A stretch of DNA of 64,000 nucleotides. It comes from Flavobacterium alvei (GTDB lineage: Bacteria > Bacteroidota > Bacteroidia > Flavobacteriales > Flavobacteriaceae). The DNA lies in contig NZ_PQVG01000001.1 in assembly GCF_002920895.1 (NCBI RefSeq), positions 62,001 through 126,000 of the forward strand, given 5' to 3'. The notes beneath the pieces are model-generated. The model had not been told where the DNA came from and did no database searches. It worked only from the letters and a program-made list of their open reading frames with translations. Position numbers and translations under genes: made by a program. Within the stretch, counting starts at the first letter, position 1. Every line of letters begins with the position of its first letter. Below, in pieces: positions 42,635 to 52,233 of this stretch.

Positions 42635-42903
42635 TGACAAATAAAGACTTAGATACACGATTTCAGGAAGCGGTTGAAATTGCTTCAAATATGACTCAGG
42701 CATCACTCCCGCAAGATGTCCAATTAAGACTTTATGCCTTTTATAAACAAGCCACTTTTGGTTCTTTAAGTTTCAATCATTCTGAAAGTGCTGATTTAAG
42801 AAATGCTTTCAAAACAAATGCGTGGATACAAATAAGTCATTTATCTATTGATGAAGCTAAAGAAAAATACATCGAAATAATCAATTCCATTATTCAAAAA
42901 TAG
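42634..42903 (+). CDS. acyl-CoA-binding protein
   Basis: 89 aa, a complete ACBP domain: DTRFQEAVEIASNM, LYAFYKQATFGSL (the YKQAT motif), and AWIQISHLSIDEAKEKYIEII. It binds long-chain acyl-CoA in the cytosol. ACBPs are common in eukaryotes and patchy in bacteria. Its place in a phospholipid operon, overlapping psd by 1 nt, suggests a link to acyl supply for lipids. Confidence 0.92.
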   Translation: MTNKDLDTRFQEAVEIASNMTQASLPQDVQLRLYAFYKQATFGSLSFNHSESADLRNAFKTNAWIQISHLSIDEAKEKYIEIINSIIQK

Positions 42904-42911
42904 TGATAACT

Positions 42912-43682
42912 ATGAAAAAAATCAGTTTAATTCTAACCTATTTATTTCTACTCACAATTTTAATTTCTTGCGATAATAAAAAATATACCGAAGTTGTAGA
43001 AGTGCCTTTACCCTCTGCAGAAGAAAAGGTAGTCATGGGAATGCCTGATGATGTCAAAGCCGAAGAAGGTTCCTTTCAATTAGAAAAACTACCTCATTCA
43101 TATGATGCTTTGGCTCCAAATATCTCAGTTTTTACTATGGAAAACCATTATTCAAAACATTATTTGACTTACACCAATAATTTGAATAAAGCCATAGCTG
43201 GAACTCCACTAGAAAATCTTACTATCGAAGAAGTGTTGGCAAAATTAGACCCGAGCATTCCTGAAATAAAAAACAATGCTGGCGGTTATTACAATCACTC
43301 GCTTTTTTTTAAATGTATGGCACCAAAAGCTGGTGGCCAACCCAAAGACACTTTGGCAGGAGCTATTACAAAAAAATTCGGCTCTTTTGAAAACTTTACC
43401 ACAGCATTCAAAGATGAAGCTGCAAAACAATTTGGCTCTAGTTGGGTTTGGCTCATTGTAGATAGATCGGGAACCCTTCAAATTACAAGCACCCAAAATC
43501 AAGACAATCCTTTGATGCGAAATGCCCTTGTTCCTGGAAAACCAATTCTGGCTTTAGACCTTTGGGAACACGCCTTTTATCTAGATTATCAATACAAAAG
43601 AAAAAATTATGTCGATGCTTTTTTTAATGTAATCAATTGGAAAAAAGTGGGCGAAAATTATGAAGAAACCTTAAAAAAGTAG
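42912..43682 (+). CDS. exported lipoprotein Fe/Mn superoxide dismutase
   Basis: 256 aa from ATG 42912; a GTG at 42903 is possible but only adds three residues. A lipoprotein signal ends LLTILISC, so the mature enzyme is membrane-anchored outside the cytosol. After a 40-residue linker the SOD domain reads LPHSYDALAP, with metal ligands in ENHYSKHYLTY, YYNHSLFF and LDLWEHAFYLDY. It removes superoxide in the envelope. It is last in the lipid operon, 9 nt after the ACBP gene. Confidence 0.92.
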   Translation: MKKISLILTYLFLLTILISCDNKKYTEVVEVPLPSAEEKVVMGMPDDVKAEEGSFQLEKLPHSYDALAPNISVFTMENHYSKHYLTYTNNLNKAIAGTPLENLTIEEVLAKLDPSIPEIKNNAGGYYNHSLFFKCMAPKAGGQPKDTLAGAITKKFGSFENFTTAFKDEAAKQFGSSWVWLIVDRSGTLQITSTQNQDNPLMRNALVPGKPILALDLWEHAFYLDYQYKRKNYVDAFFNVINWKKVGENYEETLKK

Positions 43683-43700
43683 CAATAGCAATTAAAAAAA

Positions 43701-43738
43701 ACGGGTTGAATGTTTGATACATTTAACCCGTTTTTTTT
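43701..43738. terminator. bidirectional terminator, SOD / alpha-amylase
   Basis: ACGGGTTGAATG (43701-43712) pairs with CATTTAACCCGT (43720-43731), one G-T wobble, flanked by eight As and eight Ts. Confidence 0.88.
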
Positions 43739-43744
43739 ATCTTT

Positions 43745-45610
43745 TTACAACTGAAAAATAAACGATTCCGACGGACCAATACTAATTTGAGCCTTTCCTT
43801 CACCGTTTTCTACTCGCAATTGCGTAGTTTTTTGATGACACAATTGATCCGTGATAGTATAAGTTCCATCTTTCAAATTCCATTTTTGAATAATATCGGT
43901 TGGAATTCGAAGTTCGAAATTACTAGATGCTAGTGAATAAAAATTAGTTACAACAATCAATATTTGCGTGTCAGACCAACGAGTATAAGCGTAAATCGCT
44001 ATATCATAACCTGGAGTTATGTTTCGATTGGCAGTTTGAATTTCTTGAAAATTCCCCATTAAGGCTGAACTATTGATGGTGAAATTCAATAATCTTTTAT
44101 AAAAATCCCGCAACTCTTTTTCGTTTGCCGAAAGTTGTCCTCCATCAAATTTCCCTCCGTTCATCCATCGTTGATGATTGGGAACTCCTATATAATCAAA
44201 AATAGATGTTCTGGAATGAGTTCCAAAACCAGCATTTTCATTTGCTGCTTCCCCTACTTCTTGACCAAAATAAATCATCGTTGGTGCAGAACTTATGGTG
44301 GCTGAAACGACCATCAATGGTTTCCCTTTTTGTGGTGTACCTGCAAATTCTGGACTTGCCAAACGTTGTTCGTCGTGATTGTCCAAAAACTTCAACATAT
44401 GATGTTCAATATCAGCCATTCTATGCTGAATATCTGTTAATCCATCAGGCCATGTTTTTCCTTGAATTACCGCTTTCAAATGATCGTAGGTTTCTACTTT
44501 ATCATACAAATAATCCATTTTTCCGAGGCGAATATAATTTCGGTATTCGTTTGGATTGTAAACTTCGGCCATTAAAAAAGCATCCGGATTTTTAACTTTT
44601 ATTGCAGAATTCATATAACTCCAAAATTCATACGGTACCATTTCGGCCATATCATAACGGAAACCATCGACTCCTTTAGAAGTCCAATACAAAGCAATAT
44701 CACGGAATTTTATCCATGAATTTGGCACACTTTTATCTTTCCAAAAATCGAAATGTTCTTGATAAGATTTGGTATCAAAATCTGCGGGAAGTTCTGGAAA
44801 ATCTTTCGATCCATCTGGACGAATTCCGTAATTAACTTTCACGGTTTCATACCAATCATTTTTGTCTGGTTTGGCCAATCGCGAACCGTTACCTGTCCAT
44901 TTTGCAGGATATTCGTCGAATTTTCCATCTATTAACGGATTGCTTTCTCCGTTTAAAGGTTTGTCTGCATCCGGTATTTCAAAACGGGTATTCGGAATAT
45001 AATAAAAGTTATTATCGCGTTTGTATTCAACCGAAACATCATCATCGGCACCAAAATCTTTAACCCCTTTTGGATTGCTTTTCCCTTCATATTTTCGGGC
45101 AATATGATTGGGAACAATATCAATAATCACCTTCATTCCTGCTTTGTGAGTTCGGGCAATCAAGGCCTCAAACTCTTGCAAACGATTGGCTGGGTTTACC
45201 GCCAAATCTGGGTTTACATTATAATAATCTTTTACAGCATATGGCGATCCGGCACGACCTTTTACCACTTCGGGATCATCATTTGAAATACCAATCGAAG
45301 TATAATCGCGAACCAAAGCATGGTGTGGAACTCCAGTGTACCAAACATAAGTTACTCCCAAATCCTTAATTTCCTTCAAGGCTTTGTCGGTAAAATCATT
45401 GAACTTCCCTACTCCATTTTCTTCAATCGTCCCCCAAGGTTTATTGGTCGTATTTTGGTTTCCAAACAACCTAGTAAACACTTGATATACAACCTCTTTC
45501 TTCTGCGGTGTCTTTTTCTTTTCTGTATCCATTTTCATAGCTGTAGTTTTGCAGGCTGTTGCCAAAAGTAATACGCTTATACTTGCAACAATAGTTATTT
45601 TTTTCATCAT
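43745..45610 (-). CDS. lipoprotein alpha-amylase family hydrolase (GH13)
   Basis: 621 aa. A lipoprotein signal (MMKKITIVASISVLLLATAC) anchors it in the envelope. GH13 motifs are in order: IIDIVPNHIARKY, GFRYDMAEM (nucleophile Asp), FLMAEVYNP (acid Glu), FLDNHDEQ (third Asp), then a beta-rich C-domain. It hydrolyses or rearranges alpha-glucans; the exact bond is unknown. No SusC/SusD pair is adjacent, so it is not in a classic starch-use locus. Confidence 0.9.
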   Translation of the reverse strand: MMKKITIVASISVLLLATACKTTAMKMDTEKKKTPQKKEVVYQVFTRLFGNQNTTNKPWGTIEENGVGKFNDFTDKALKEIKDLGVTYVWYTGVPHHALVRDYTSIGISNDDPEVVKGRAGSPYAVKDYYNVNPDLAVNPANRLQEFEALIARTHKAGMKVIIDIVPNHIARKYEGKSNPKGVKDFGADDDVSVEYKRDNNFYYIPNTRFEIPDADKPLNGESNPLIDGKFDEYPAKWTGNGSRLAKPDKNDWYETVKVNYGIRPDGSKDFPELPADFDTKSYQEHFDFWKDKSVPNSWIKFRDIALYWTSKGVDGFRYDMAEMVPYEFWSYMNSAIKVKNPDAFLMAEVYNPNEYRNYIRLGKMDYLYDKVETYDHLKAVIQGKTWPDGLTDIQHRMADIEHHMLKFLDNHDEQRLASPEFAGTPQKGKPLMVVSATISSAPTMIYFGQEVGEAANENAGFGTHSRTSIFDYIGVPNHQRWMNGGKFDGGQLSANEKELRDFYKRLLNFTINSSALMGNFQEIQTANRNITPGYDIAIYAYTRWSDTQILIVVTNFYSLASSNFELRIPTDIIQKWNLKDGTYTITDQLCHQKTTQLRVENGEGKAQISIGPSESFIFQL

Positions 45611-45868
45611 AGTAAATTATTTATCCTGATTTTTAGTGCTAATTATGAAATCCAATCTAAATGGATTAACAACTTTTAAAAATACTATTTTTTTGGCATC
45701 AATTTGAGAATTCATCAATATTTACCTGAATCTATTTGCTAGAATTGGAACTACAACGAAATATTATTCTTTTTTGTTAATAATTTTTTCTAAATCGAAT
45801 GCTCCTCAAATCAATTGTAAGGAGTTATAAATAAATCATAATATGAATTCAGGTTGATTCCTTTTTCT

Positions 45869-45876
45869 TAAATTTG
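45869..45876 (+). promoter_or_regulatory. -7 promoter element of the LptA-like gene
   Basis: TAAATTTG, a perfect TAnnTTTG, ending 16 nt before the TTG start at 45893. Confidence 0.6.
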
Positions 45877-45892
45877 GCAAAAAATAAATCCA

Positions 45893-47521
45893 TTGAAGAA
45901 ATTATTCTTTTTCATAAGTTTTGGCTTAGCCGTTTTAAGTTTCCAAAACCTTTTGGCACAAGCCCCAAAAAAAATACTGGTAGAACATTCCGACTATTTT
46001 GATGTAAACCAAGTCGAAGCTCCAGATGCTGCATTGCTAACTGGAAATGTACGTGTCAATCACGATGGCATCATTATGACTTGCAACAAAGCTTATTATT
46101 TTCAAAAAGAAAACTACATCAAAGCCTTTGGAGATGTACAATTAGTGCAAGGCGACACTTTATTTTTAAACAGTAAATATGCCGAATACAATGGCAATAT
46201 GAGAAAAGCTTTTGCTACAGGAAATGCCAAAATGCGTTCACCTGAATCTACCTTAGTTACAGATACTATCAACTTTGACCGCAACACTCAAGAAGTTTAT
46301 TACAACACCAACGGAACGATTACCAACAGAGACAATACGCTGAAAAGCAAATCAGGAAAATATTATGTTGCTGAAAAAAAGTTTCAATTCCTCACGGCTG
46401 TTACCATCACGAATCCTAAATATGTAATCAAGTCCAATCATTTGGATTATTACAGCAATTCCGGACATTCTTACCTTTTTGGACCATCGACAATTACTAG
46501 TAAAACCAATTATATTTATACCGAAAAAGGGTTTTATGATACCAAAAAAAACGTATCGCATTTTCTTCGAAAGTCCTACATCAAATACGATGACCGACTC
46601 ATTGAAGGAGATAGTTTGTACTACGACCGAAATAAAGAATTTGCCTCGGCAACACGAAATGTAAAAATAAAAGATTCCGTCAATCGAGGAATTATCAAAG
46701 GACATTATGCCGAATTGTACAAAAACAAAGATTCGATGTTTGTGACCAAAAGAGCCGTGGCAGTTAACTTTGTTGAAAACGATTCGGTTTACATTCACGG
46801 AAAAAAATTATTGGTTACTGGCCCAGAAGGCAACCGAATTATACGTGGTTTCAACAATGTTCGTTTCTATAAAACCGATATGAGCGGCAAATGCGATTCC
46901 ATTCATTCCAGTACCAAAACCGCCTTGACAAAATTGATAGGAAATCCTATTCTTTGGAATGGAGAAAGTCAAATAACTGGCGATGTTATGCACCTTATTG
47001 GCGACCAAAAAACCCAAAAATTAGACTCACTAAAAGTCTTGAATAATACTTTTATAATCTCAAAAGACACCATCGGAACAGGTTTTAACCAAGTCAAGGG
47101 ACAAAATCTATTTGGAAAATTCCTGGAAGGAAAACTCCATGAAGTCGATATCATCAAAAATGCGGAAGTCATTTATTATATGCGAAATGATGCCCAAGAA
47201 CTCATTGGTATTAACAAAAACGTGAGTAGTAAAATCAATATTATTTTTGATAAAAAAGAAATAGAGACCATTACTTTTTTTAAACAGGTTGATGGTACTA
47301 TTTATCCCGAAAAAGACCTGCCCGAACCCGATCGAAAACTAAAAGGAATGGTCTGGCGCGGAGATGAAAGAATCAAATCGAAAGACGATATTTTTCCTCC
47401 TGAAGAAAATATTGATAACGAAAAATTAGTCCAGCAAGGAAAAGACGAAAAAGCCAAGGAAAATGTCCCGATGAGAATCAGGAAAGAAACCTTGAATTAC
47501 GACAAGAAGAAAAAGAAGTAG
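45893..47521 (+). CDS. OstA/LptA-like LPS transport domain protein
   Basis: 542 aa from a TTG start; no ATG fits between the promoter and the signal peptide (MKKLFFFISFGLAVLSFQNLLAQ). The N-terminal half repeats the OstA/LptA beta-jellyroll pattern: ALLTGNVRVNHDGIIMTCNKAYYFQKENYIKAFGDVQLVQGDTLFLNSKYAEYNG (read as segments). It probably works in lipopolysaccharide transit across the periplasm. The C-terminal tail is rich in charged residues (KDEKAKENVPMRIRKE). It is opposite the amylase gene. Confidence 0.82.
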   Translation: MKKLFFFISFGLAVLSFQNLLAQAPKKILVEHSDYFDVNQVEAPDAALLTGNVRVNHDGIIMTCNKAYYFQKENYIKAFGDVQLVQGDTLFLNSKYAEYNGNMRKAFATGNAKMRSPESTLVTDTINFDRNTQEVYYNTNGTITNRDNTLKSKSGKYYVAEKKFQFLTAVTITNPKYVIKSNHLDYYSNSGHSYLFGPSTITSKTNYIYTEKGFYDTKKNVSHFLRKSYIKYDDRLIEGDSLYYDRNKEFASATRNVKIKDSVNRGIIKGHYAELYKNKDSMFVTKRAVAVNFVENDSVYIHGKKLLVTGPEGNRIIRGFNNVRFYKTDMSGKCDSIHSSTKTALTKLIGNPILWNGESQITGDVMHLIGDQKTQKLDSLKVLNNTFIISKDTIGTGFNQVKGQNLFGKFLEGKLHEVDIIKNAEVIYYMRNDAQELIGINKNVSSKINIIFDKKEIETITFFKQVDGTIYPEKDLPEPDRKLKGMVWRGDERIKSKDDIFPPEENIDNEKLVQQGKDEKAKENVPMRIRKETLNYDKKKKK

Positions 47522-47685
47522 ATTTCAGATGGCAGGTTGCAGATTGCATTTAGGTTCACCGAAATAAATAACCCATCTATTTGTCATTCCGACGAAGGAG
47601 GAATCCCAACAAACGAGAGCTACTACTATAATTACTTCTTCTCAGAAGAATGAGTTATAAGATAAAAAAAATCAACACATAAAAC
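47522..47685. repeat. linker with CAGATT words and a GTCATTCCGACGAAGG unit
   Basis: 164 nt without a gene. It starts with CAGATT/GCAGGTT words and then carries TTGTCATTCCGACGAAGGAG followed by GAATCCC (47580-47606), a string I associate with dispersed repeats in flavobacterial genomes. That association is from memory and unverified. Confidence 0.4.
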
Positions 47686-48879
47686 GTGAACAACGATTTC
47701 ATAAAATACCAAGCCCAAACGTCTCCCTATCCTTTAGGAATGGAAGTTTCGCACGCCAAAGGCTCTTATATTTACGACACCAACAATAAAAAATATTTGG
47801 ATTTTACAGCAGGAGTTTCGGCTTGCACACTCGGACACCAACCGCCAAGAGTCAATCAGGCGATAAAAGATCAACTGGACAAATATTCGCACGTGATGGT
47901 GTATGGCGAATATTCGCAAAGTCCAGCAGTGGAATTTTGCAAACTAATGGCTTCACTCCTACCGGAACCTTTAGACAAAACCTATTTAGTCAATTCTGGG
48001 ACGGAAGCTATTGAAGGTGCGTTAAAACTCGCAAGAAGAACTACTGGCAGAAGCCAATTGATTTCTTGCCACAACGCCTATCACGGCAACACGATGGGTT
48101 CGATGAGCGTGATGGGATTCGAAGAACGCAAACAAATTTTTCGTCCGTTAATTCCCGATGTCGATTTTATCACTTTCAACAACGAAGCCGATTTAGAAAA
48201 AATAACCACCAAAACTGCCGGAATCCTACTCGAAACGATTCAAGGTGGTGCCGGTTTTATAGAACCTCATAATAATTTCCTGAAAAAAGTCCGCGAACGT
48301 TGCACCGAAGTAGGCGCAATGATGATTCTCGACGAAATCCAACCGGGTTTCGGCAGAACAGGTAAACTTTTTGGTTTCCAAAATTACGATGTCGTTCCTG
48401 ATATTGTAGTGATGGGAAAAGGAATGGGTGGTGGAATGCCTGTGGGAGCTTTCACGGCTTCCTCAGAAATGATGGATTTGTTGAGCCACGATCCCAAACT
48501 AGGTCATATCACGACTTTTGGAGGCCATCCTGTCATTGCGGCAGCTAGTTTGGCCACTTTGCAGGAAATTACAGAGACAAACCTGATGGCAGAAACTTTA
48601 GAAAAAGAAAAGCTCTTCAAATCGCTTTTGGTACATCCTTTGATAAAAGAAATTAGAGGAAAAGGATTGATGTTGGCAGCAATGACGGAAACTGCCGAGA
48701 TTACCAACGAAGTAATTCTGAAATGCCAAGACAAAGGATTGATTCTATTTTGGCTTTTATTTGAAGGATGCGCCATCAGAATTACACCTCCTTTAACCAT
48801 TTCAGAAGATGAAATTAGAGAAGGTTGTGCTATTATGATCGAAGTCTTGAACGAAGTTCAATTGACAATTAATAATTGA
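47686..48879 (+). CDS. class III PLP aminotransferase
   Basis: 397 aa from a GTG start (GTGAACAACGATTTC); no ATG is better placed. Fold-type I class III features: NSGTEAIEGALKLARR, SCHNAYHGNTMGSMSVMG, LDEIQPGFGRTGKLFGF and the PLP lysine in VVMGKGMGGGMPVGAF. It resembles acetylornithine or related omega-aminotransferases; no arginine genes are adjacent, so the substrate is not certain. Confidence 0.87.
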   Translation: MNNDFIKYQAQTSPYPLGMEVSHAKGSYIYDTNNKKYLDFTAGVSACTLGHQPPRVNQAIKDQLDKYSHVMVYGEYSQSPAVEFCKLMASLLPEPLDKTYLVNSGTEAIEGALKLARRTTGRSQLISCHNAYHGNTMGSMSVMGFEERKQIFRPLIPDVDFITFNNEADLEKITTKTAGILLETIQGGAGFIEPHNNFLKKVRERCTEVGAMMILDEIQPGFGRTGKLFGFQNYDVVPDIVVMGKGMGGGMPVGAFTASSEMMDLLSHDPKLGHITTFGGHPVIAAASLATLQEITETNLMAETLEKEKLFKSLLVHPLIKEIRGKGLMLAAMTETAEITNEVILKCQDKGLILFWLLFEGCAIRITPPLTISEDEIREGCAIMIEVLNEVQLTINN

Positions 48880-48993
48880 TAATTATCAATTCATTTTCTG
48901 TTGATTAAATTGTTCACAACAATTCCAAATTTTCCTCACATCAATACCTAGGTTGCCTACTTTTATTTTGGGCAAACTCAAAAAAAATTAATT

Positions 48994-50388
48994 ATGCAAT
49001 TAAGCGACGAGGAAGAAGACTATAACTTATCCCTATCCAAATTTGAGTCGATGTTGAAAACCAACAAAGTGCTCTTTTTTGACTCCGAGGAATTCGAGGA
49101 TATCATTCTTCATTATCTCGATATGGGAAAAGCCAATTTGGCCAAAAAAGCTTTAAAATTAGCTTTGGAACAACACCCTAGATCAACTGGACTAAAATTA
49201 GTTCAGGTTGAAATGTTGGTGTATGACGACAAGCTCGATCAGGCTGAAAAGCTATTGAACGAATTGTATGCCATAGAACCAACCAATGAAGAAATTTACA
49301 TTCAACAAGCCAATATTTTTTCTAAAAGAGACAACCACGAAAAGGCGGTTGAATTACTAAATATTGCTTTGAAATACACCGATGATTATGCCGATGTCTA
49401 TAATTTAATGGGGATGGAATACCTGTTTATGGACAATCTCGAAATGGCCAAAGAAAGCTTTATCAAATGTTTGGAAGAAGATTTCGAAGATCAATCTGCC
49501 TTATATAATGTTGTCTATTGTTTTGAATTTCTAGATCAGAATCAGGAAGCCATTGATTATTTAACCAAATACATTGACAAAAATCCGTATAGCGAAATCG
49601 CTTGGCATCAAATCGGTCGTTTGCATTATGGCTTGAAAGAATACGAAAATGCCATTCGTGCTTTTGATTATGCGACACTTATCGACGACGAATTTTTAGG
49701 TGCTTTTATGGAAAGAGCCAAAGCTTTGGAACGCCTGAAAAAATACGAAGAAGCCATCGAAAGCTACAACAGAACTATCGAGTTAGACGATGCTACATCT
49801 TATGCTTTGCTTCGAATTGGAAAATGTTACGAAAAATTAGGCAACAAAGTTCAAGCCTTAAACTTTTTCAACAAAACGGTTCACGAAGATCCTCTTTTGG
49901 ACAAAGGTTGGATTGCTATTACCGATTTTTATGTGCGTCAAAATAACTTTCAAAAAGCCCTGTTTTTTGTCAATAAAGCATTAGCGATTGACAATCAAAA
50001 CAGAATGTATTGGAAACGCTATGCTACAATAAACAAACAAATGAACTTCTTTGAGGAGGCCGAATTTGGATACAGAAAAGCGGTAGAATTTGGCGATTAT
50101 GCCTTAGATACTTGGCTGTTTTGGGTAGATATTTTACAGTTTTTGGGCGAATTCGAAACTTGTATTCAAACTTTATTACAAGCCTCAGAATATTTTCCAG
50201 AAGAAAACGAAGTCGAATATCGTTTGGTGGGATTATATTTTATGATTCAAGATACGACAAAAGCCAAGTTTCATTTGAGCAACGCTTTGCGATTGAATTT
50301 TGACAATTACATCATTTTGGAAGATTTATTTCCCGTAGTTTGGACACGAAAAATGGTGCAAAACTATATTGCGAAACACAAAAAATAA
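48994..50388 (+). CDS. tetratricopeptide repeat protein
   Basis: 464 aa, cytosolic, with about ten TPR-like repeats through most of its length (for example AYNLMGMEYLFMDNLEMAKES-like and GAFMERAKALERLKKYEEAIESYNRTIELD). Repeats mediate protein contacts; the partner is unknown. A near-consensus TACTTTTA (48958-48965) precedes it. It ends at a long CACAAATT-type hairpin. Confidence 0.85.
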   Translation: MQLSDEEEDYNLSLSKFESMLKTNKVLFFDSEEFEDIILHYLDMGKANLAKKALKLALEQHPRSTGLKLVQVEMLVYDDKLDQAEKLLNELYAIEPTNEEIYIQQANIFSKRDNHEKAVELLNIALKYTDDYADVYNLMGMEYLFMDNLEMAKESFIKCLEEDFEDQSALYNVVYCFEFLDQNQEAIDYLTKYIDKNPYSEIAWHQIGRLHYGLKEYENAIRAFDYATLIDDEFLGAFMERAKALERLKKYEEAIESYNRTIELDDATSYALLRIGKCYEKLGNKVQALNFFNKTVHEDPLLDKGWIAITDFYVRQNNFQKALFFVNKALAIDNQNRMYWKRYATINKQMNFFEEAEFGYRKAVEFGDYALDTWLFWVDILQFLGEFETCIQTLLQASEYFPEENEVEYRLVGLYFMIQDTTKAKFHLSNALRLNFDNYIILEDLFPVVWTRKMVQNYIAKHKK

Positions 50389-50456
50389 GTAATTTATTTG
50401 ACCGCAAATTTAGCTCATAGGCGATGATCTATTCGGTATTCGCTAATTTTTCAATT

Positions 50457-50501
50457 CACAAATTTTCACAAATTAATTTGCGGTAATTTGTGAAATTTGT
50501 G
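50457..50501. repeat. CACAAATT repeat hairpin after the TPR gene
   Basis: Arms 50457-50474 and 50485-50501 pair along 17 bp with one bulge, both built of CACAAATTT units, followed by GGTTTTAAAAAACC. It may end the TPR transcript. Related units are at 50401-50412. Confidence 0.75.
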
Positions 50502-50538
50502 GTTTTAAAAAACCTTTAAAAACTCAATATAAAATATA

Positions 50539-51291
50539 ATGCTCGACACAATACGCAAACGCTTTGGTTTACTGGGACGCAACATTAGTTACTCTTTTTC
50601 GAAAGGCTATTTTACCGATAAATTCAGCAAAGACGAACTTTTCGAAGGTTGTACTTACGAGAATTTTGACATTCCTGAAATAACCGCTTTTCCTGAAATC
50701 ATTAAAAACACGCCCGACCTAAAAGGGATGAATGTAACGATTCCGTACAAAGAAGTTGTGATTCCGTATTTGGACAAATTGTCTAAAAAAGCTACCGAAA
50801 TTGGCGCCGTGAATACCATCAAATTCACTAAAAAAGGCAAATTGAAAGGCTACAACACCGACTATTATGGTTTTATGAAATCATTAGAACCGCTATTGCA
50901 ACCTCATCACAAAAAAGCTTTGATTTTGGGAACTGGTGGCGCATCCAAAGGCGTGGCTTATGCCTTGAAAGAATTGGGAATACTATACACTTTTGTTTCC
51001 CGGGAAGCCAAAGAAGGCATCATCGATTACGACCGCATCAATGCTACTACTTTTGACAATTACCAAATCATCATCAATTCCTCTCCGGTGGGAACTAGTC
51101 CGAATATTGATGCTTTTCCACTAATTCCATATGAATATTTTACGAAGAAACACATTGCCTACGATTTGATTTACAATCCTGCCGAAACCCAATTTCTCAA
51201 AAAAGCGGCAGCAAAAGGAGCACAAACCAAAAATGGACAGGATATGCTTGTCTTTCAAGCAGAAAAGGCTTGGAGTATTTGGAATAAGTAA
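50539..51291 (+). CDS. aroE: shikimate dehydrogenase
   Basis: 250 aa, a short AroE. It reduces 3-dehydroshikimate with NADPH in chorismate synthesis. The N-terminal active site is SYSFSKGYFTDKF and VTIPYKEVVIPYLD (catalytic lysine), followed by GAVNTIKF, the Rossmann loop GTGGASKGVAYAL, and AYDLIYNPAETQFLKKAAAKG near the end. Single gene. Confidence 0.93.
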   Translation: MLDTIRKRFGLLGRNISYSFSKGYFTDKFSKDELFEGCTYENFDIPEITAFPEIIKNTPDLKGMNVTIPYKEVVIPYLDKLSKKATEIGAVNTIKFTKKGKLKGYNTDYYGFMKSLEPLLQPHHKKALILGTGGASKGVAYALKELGILYTFVSREAKEGIIDYDRINATTFDNYQIIINSSPVGTSPNIDAFPLIPYEYFTKKHIAYDLIYNPAETQFLKKAAAKGAQTKNGQDMLVFQAEKAWSIWNK

Positions 51292-51418
51292 TCACTCTAA
51301 TTTAATTGACAAACTCAGTTCCAACCAAATTTTCCAAAAAAAGGAAATGGTTAGGAAGGCTAGAAATTAAAAGATAATTATTACAAGTTATATGGCATTA
51401 AAAAAAACATTTCAAATA

Positions 51419-52006
51419 ATGAAAATTTTAAAAATATTTATTTTTATATCGATGGTGGGATGTTCTTCTCCATCACACATTATTGAGAATCCATACCAAT
51501 TAGGTGTTGACTTTTCTTCTGGAAAGTGGCTTTTAAATACAATTGATGCTCCGCCAGACATAATTACCAAACTTCAAGAAAAGGTTATTAAGGATTTTAC
51601 AAAAAAATTAAATAACCGATTCACTTATTACCCCGAATCACCAAATTTATTAATTCCTCAAAAAATAAAAACACAACCAAACAAAAACTTACTTAAAGCT
51701 ATCCATTCTAGTACAAACTATGATTTTTTAATCAATTTTAAAGCTGGCAAAATTGAACCCAATATGAGTATAAAAGCGTCCTTGCAACCAGGTCAAAATT
51801 CAATATTCAATAATAAATCAGGTTATGTAGTAATGGAAATTTATGATTTAAAATCCGAAGAAATAATTTACTCGCAAAAAGTCATCGCCAGTGTAAATCA
51901 TTCTATAAAAAATAATGATGTTAACATTTCGGAGTCTATTAACAATCTAATTATATTTGCTTATAAAAAATTGTTCGAACATTTAGAAAAAAAATCAACT
52001 CTGTAA
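51419..52006 (+). CDS. hypothetical lipoprotein
   Basis: About 195 aa from the ATG at 51419, which gives a lipoprotein signal with lipobox SMVGC; an ATG at 51392 would add MALKKTFQI before it. The mature region has alternating hydrophobic strands (YDFLINFKAGKIEPNMSIKASL, YVVMEIYDLKSEEIIYSQKV) and may be a curved beta-sheet protein. AT-rich. Not recognised; function unknown. Confidence 0.65.
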   Translation: MKILKIFIFISMVGCSSPSHIIENPYQLGVDFSSGKWLLNTIDAPPDIITKLQEKVIKDFTKKLNNRFTYYPESPNLLIPQKIKTQPNKNLLKAIHSSTNYDFLINFKAGKIEPNMSIKASLQPGQNSIFNNKSGYVVMEIYDLKSEEIIYSQKVIASVNHSIKNNDVNISESINNLIIFAYKKLFEHLEKKSTL

Positions 52007-52052
52007 CAACAGCGTTAAACTAGCAATTAAAACATTAAAACTCAATCCTCCT

Positions 52053-52174
52053 GCTCCGCAAAGTCTCCAGACTTTGAGGTAGTGAATTTCGATTTTCAAT
52101 CGATTGTTTTTAGAAGATTTTATGTCAGTCGCAGACTGACAAATATGTCCTCAAAGTTAAAGACTTTGTGGAGC
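52053..52174. repeat. REP/MITE-like nested hairpin element
   Basis: Outer arms 52053-52066 / 52161-52174 pair along 14 bp with one G-T wobble. Next, 52071-52079 pairs with 52149-52157 (9 bp). At the centre TGTCAGTC-GCA-GACTGACA (52123-52141) is an 8-bp perfect hairpin. A further palindrome CAATCGATTG lies at 52097-52106. The nested symmetry and the lack of a gene suggest a miniature mobile or RAYT-associated element. Confidence 0.7.
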
Positions 52175-52233
52175 GACAACAAATCAAGAATGTAGCAAAG
52201 AACTGCAATTAGAAAAAAAATAATTAATCAAAC

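Noticed and set aside
42903..42911. GTG start for the superoxide dismutase
   Set aside because: It would add only three residues before MKKISLIL. The ATG at 42912 gives a standard lipoprotein signal.
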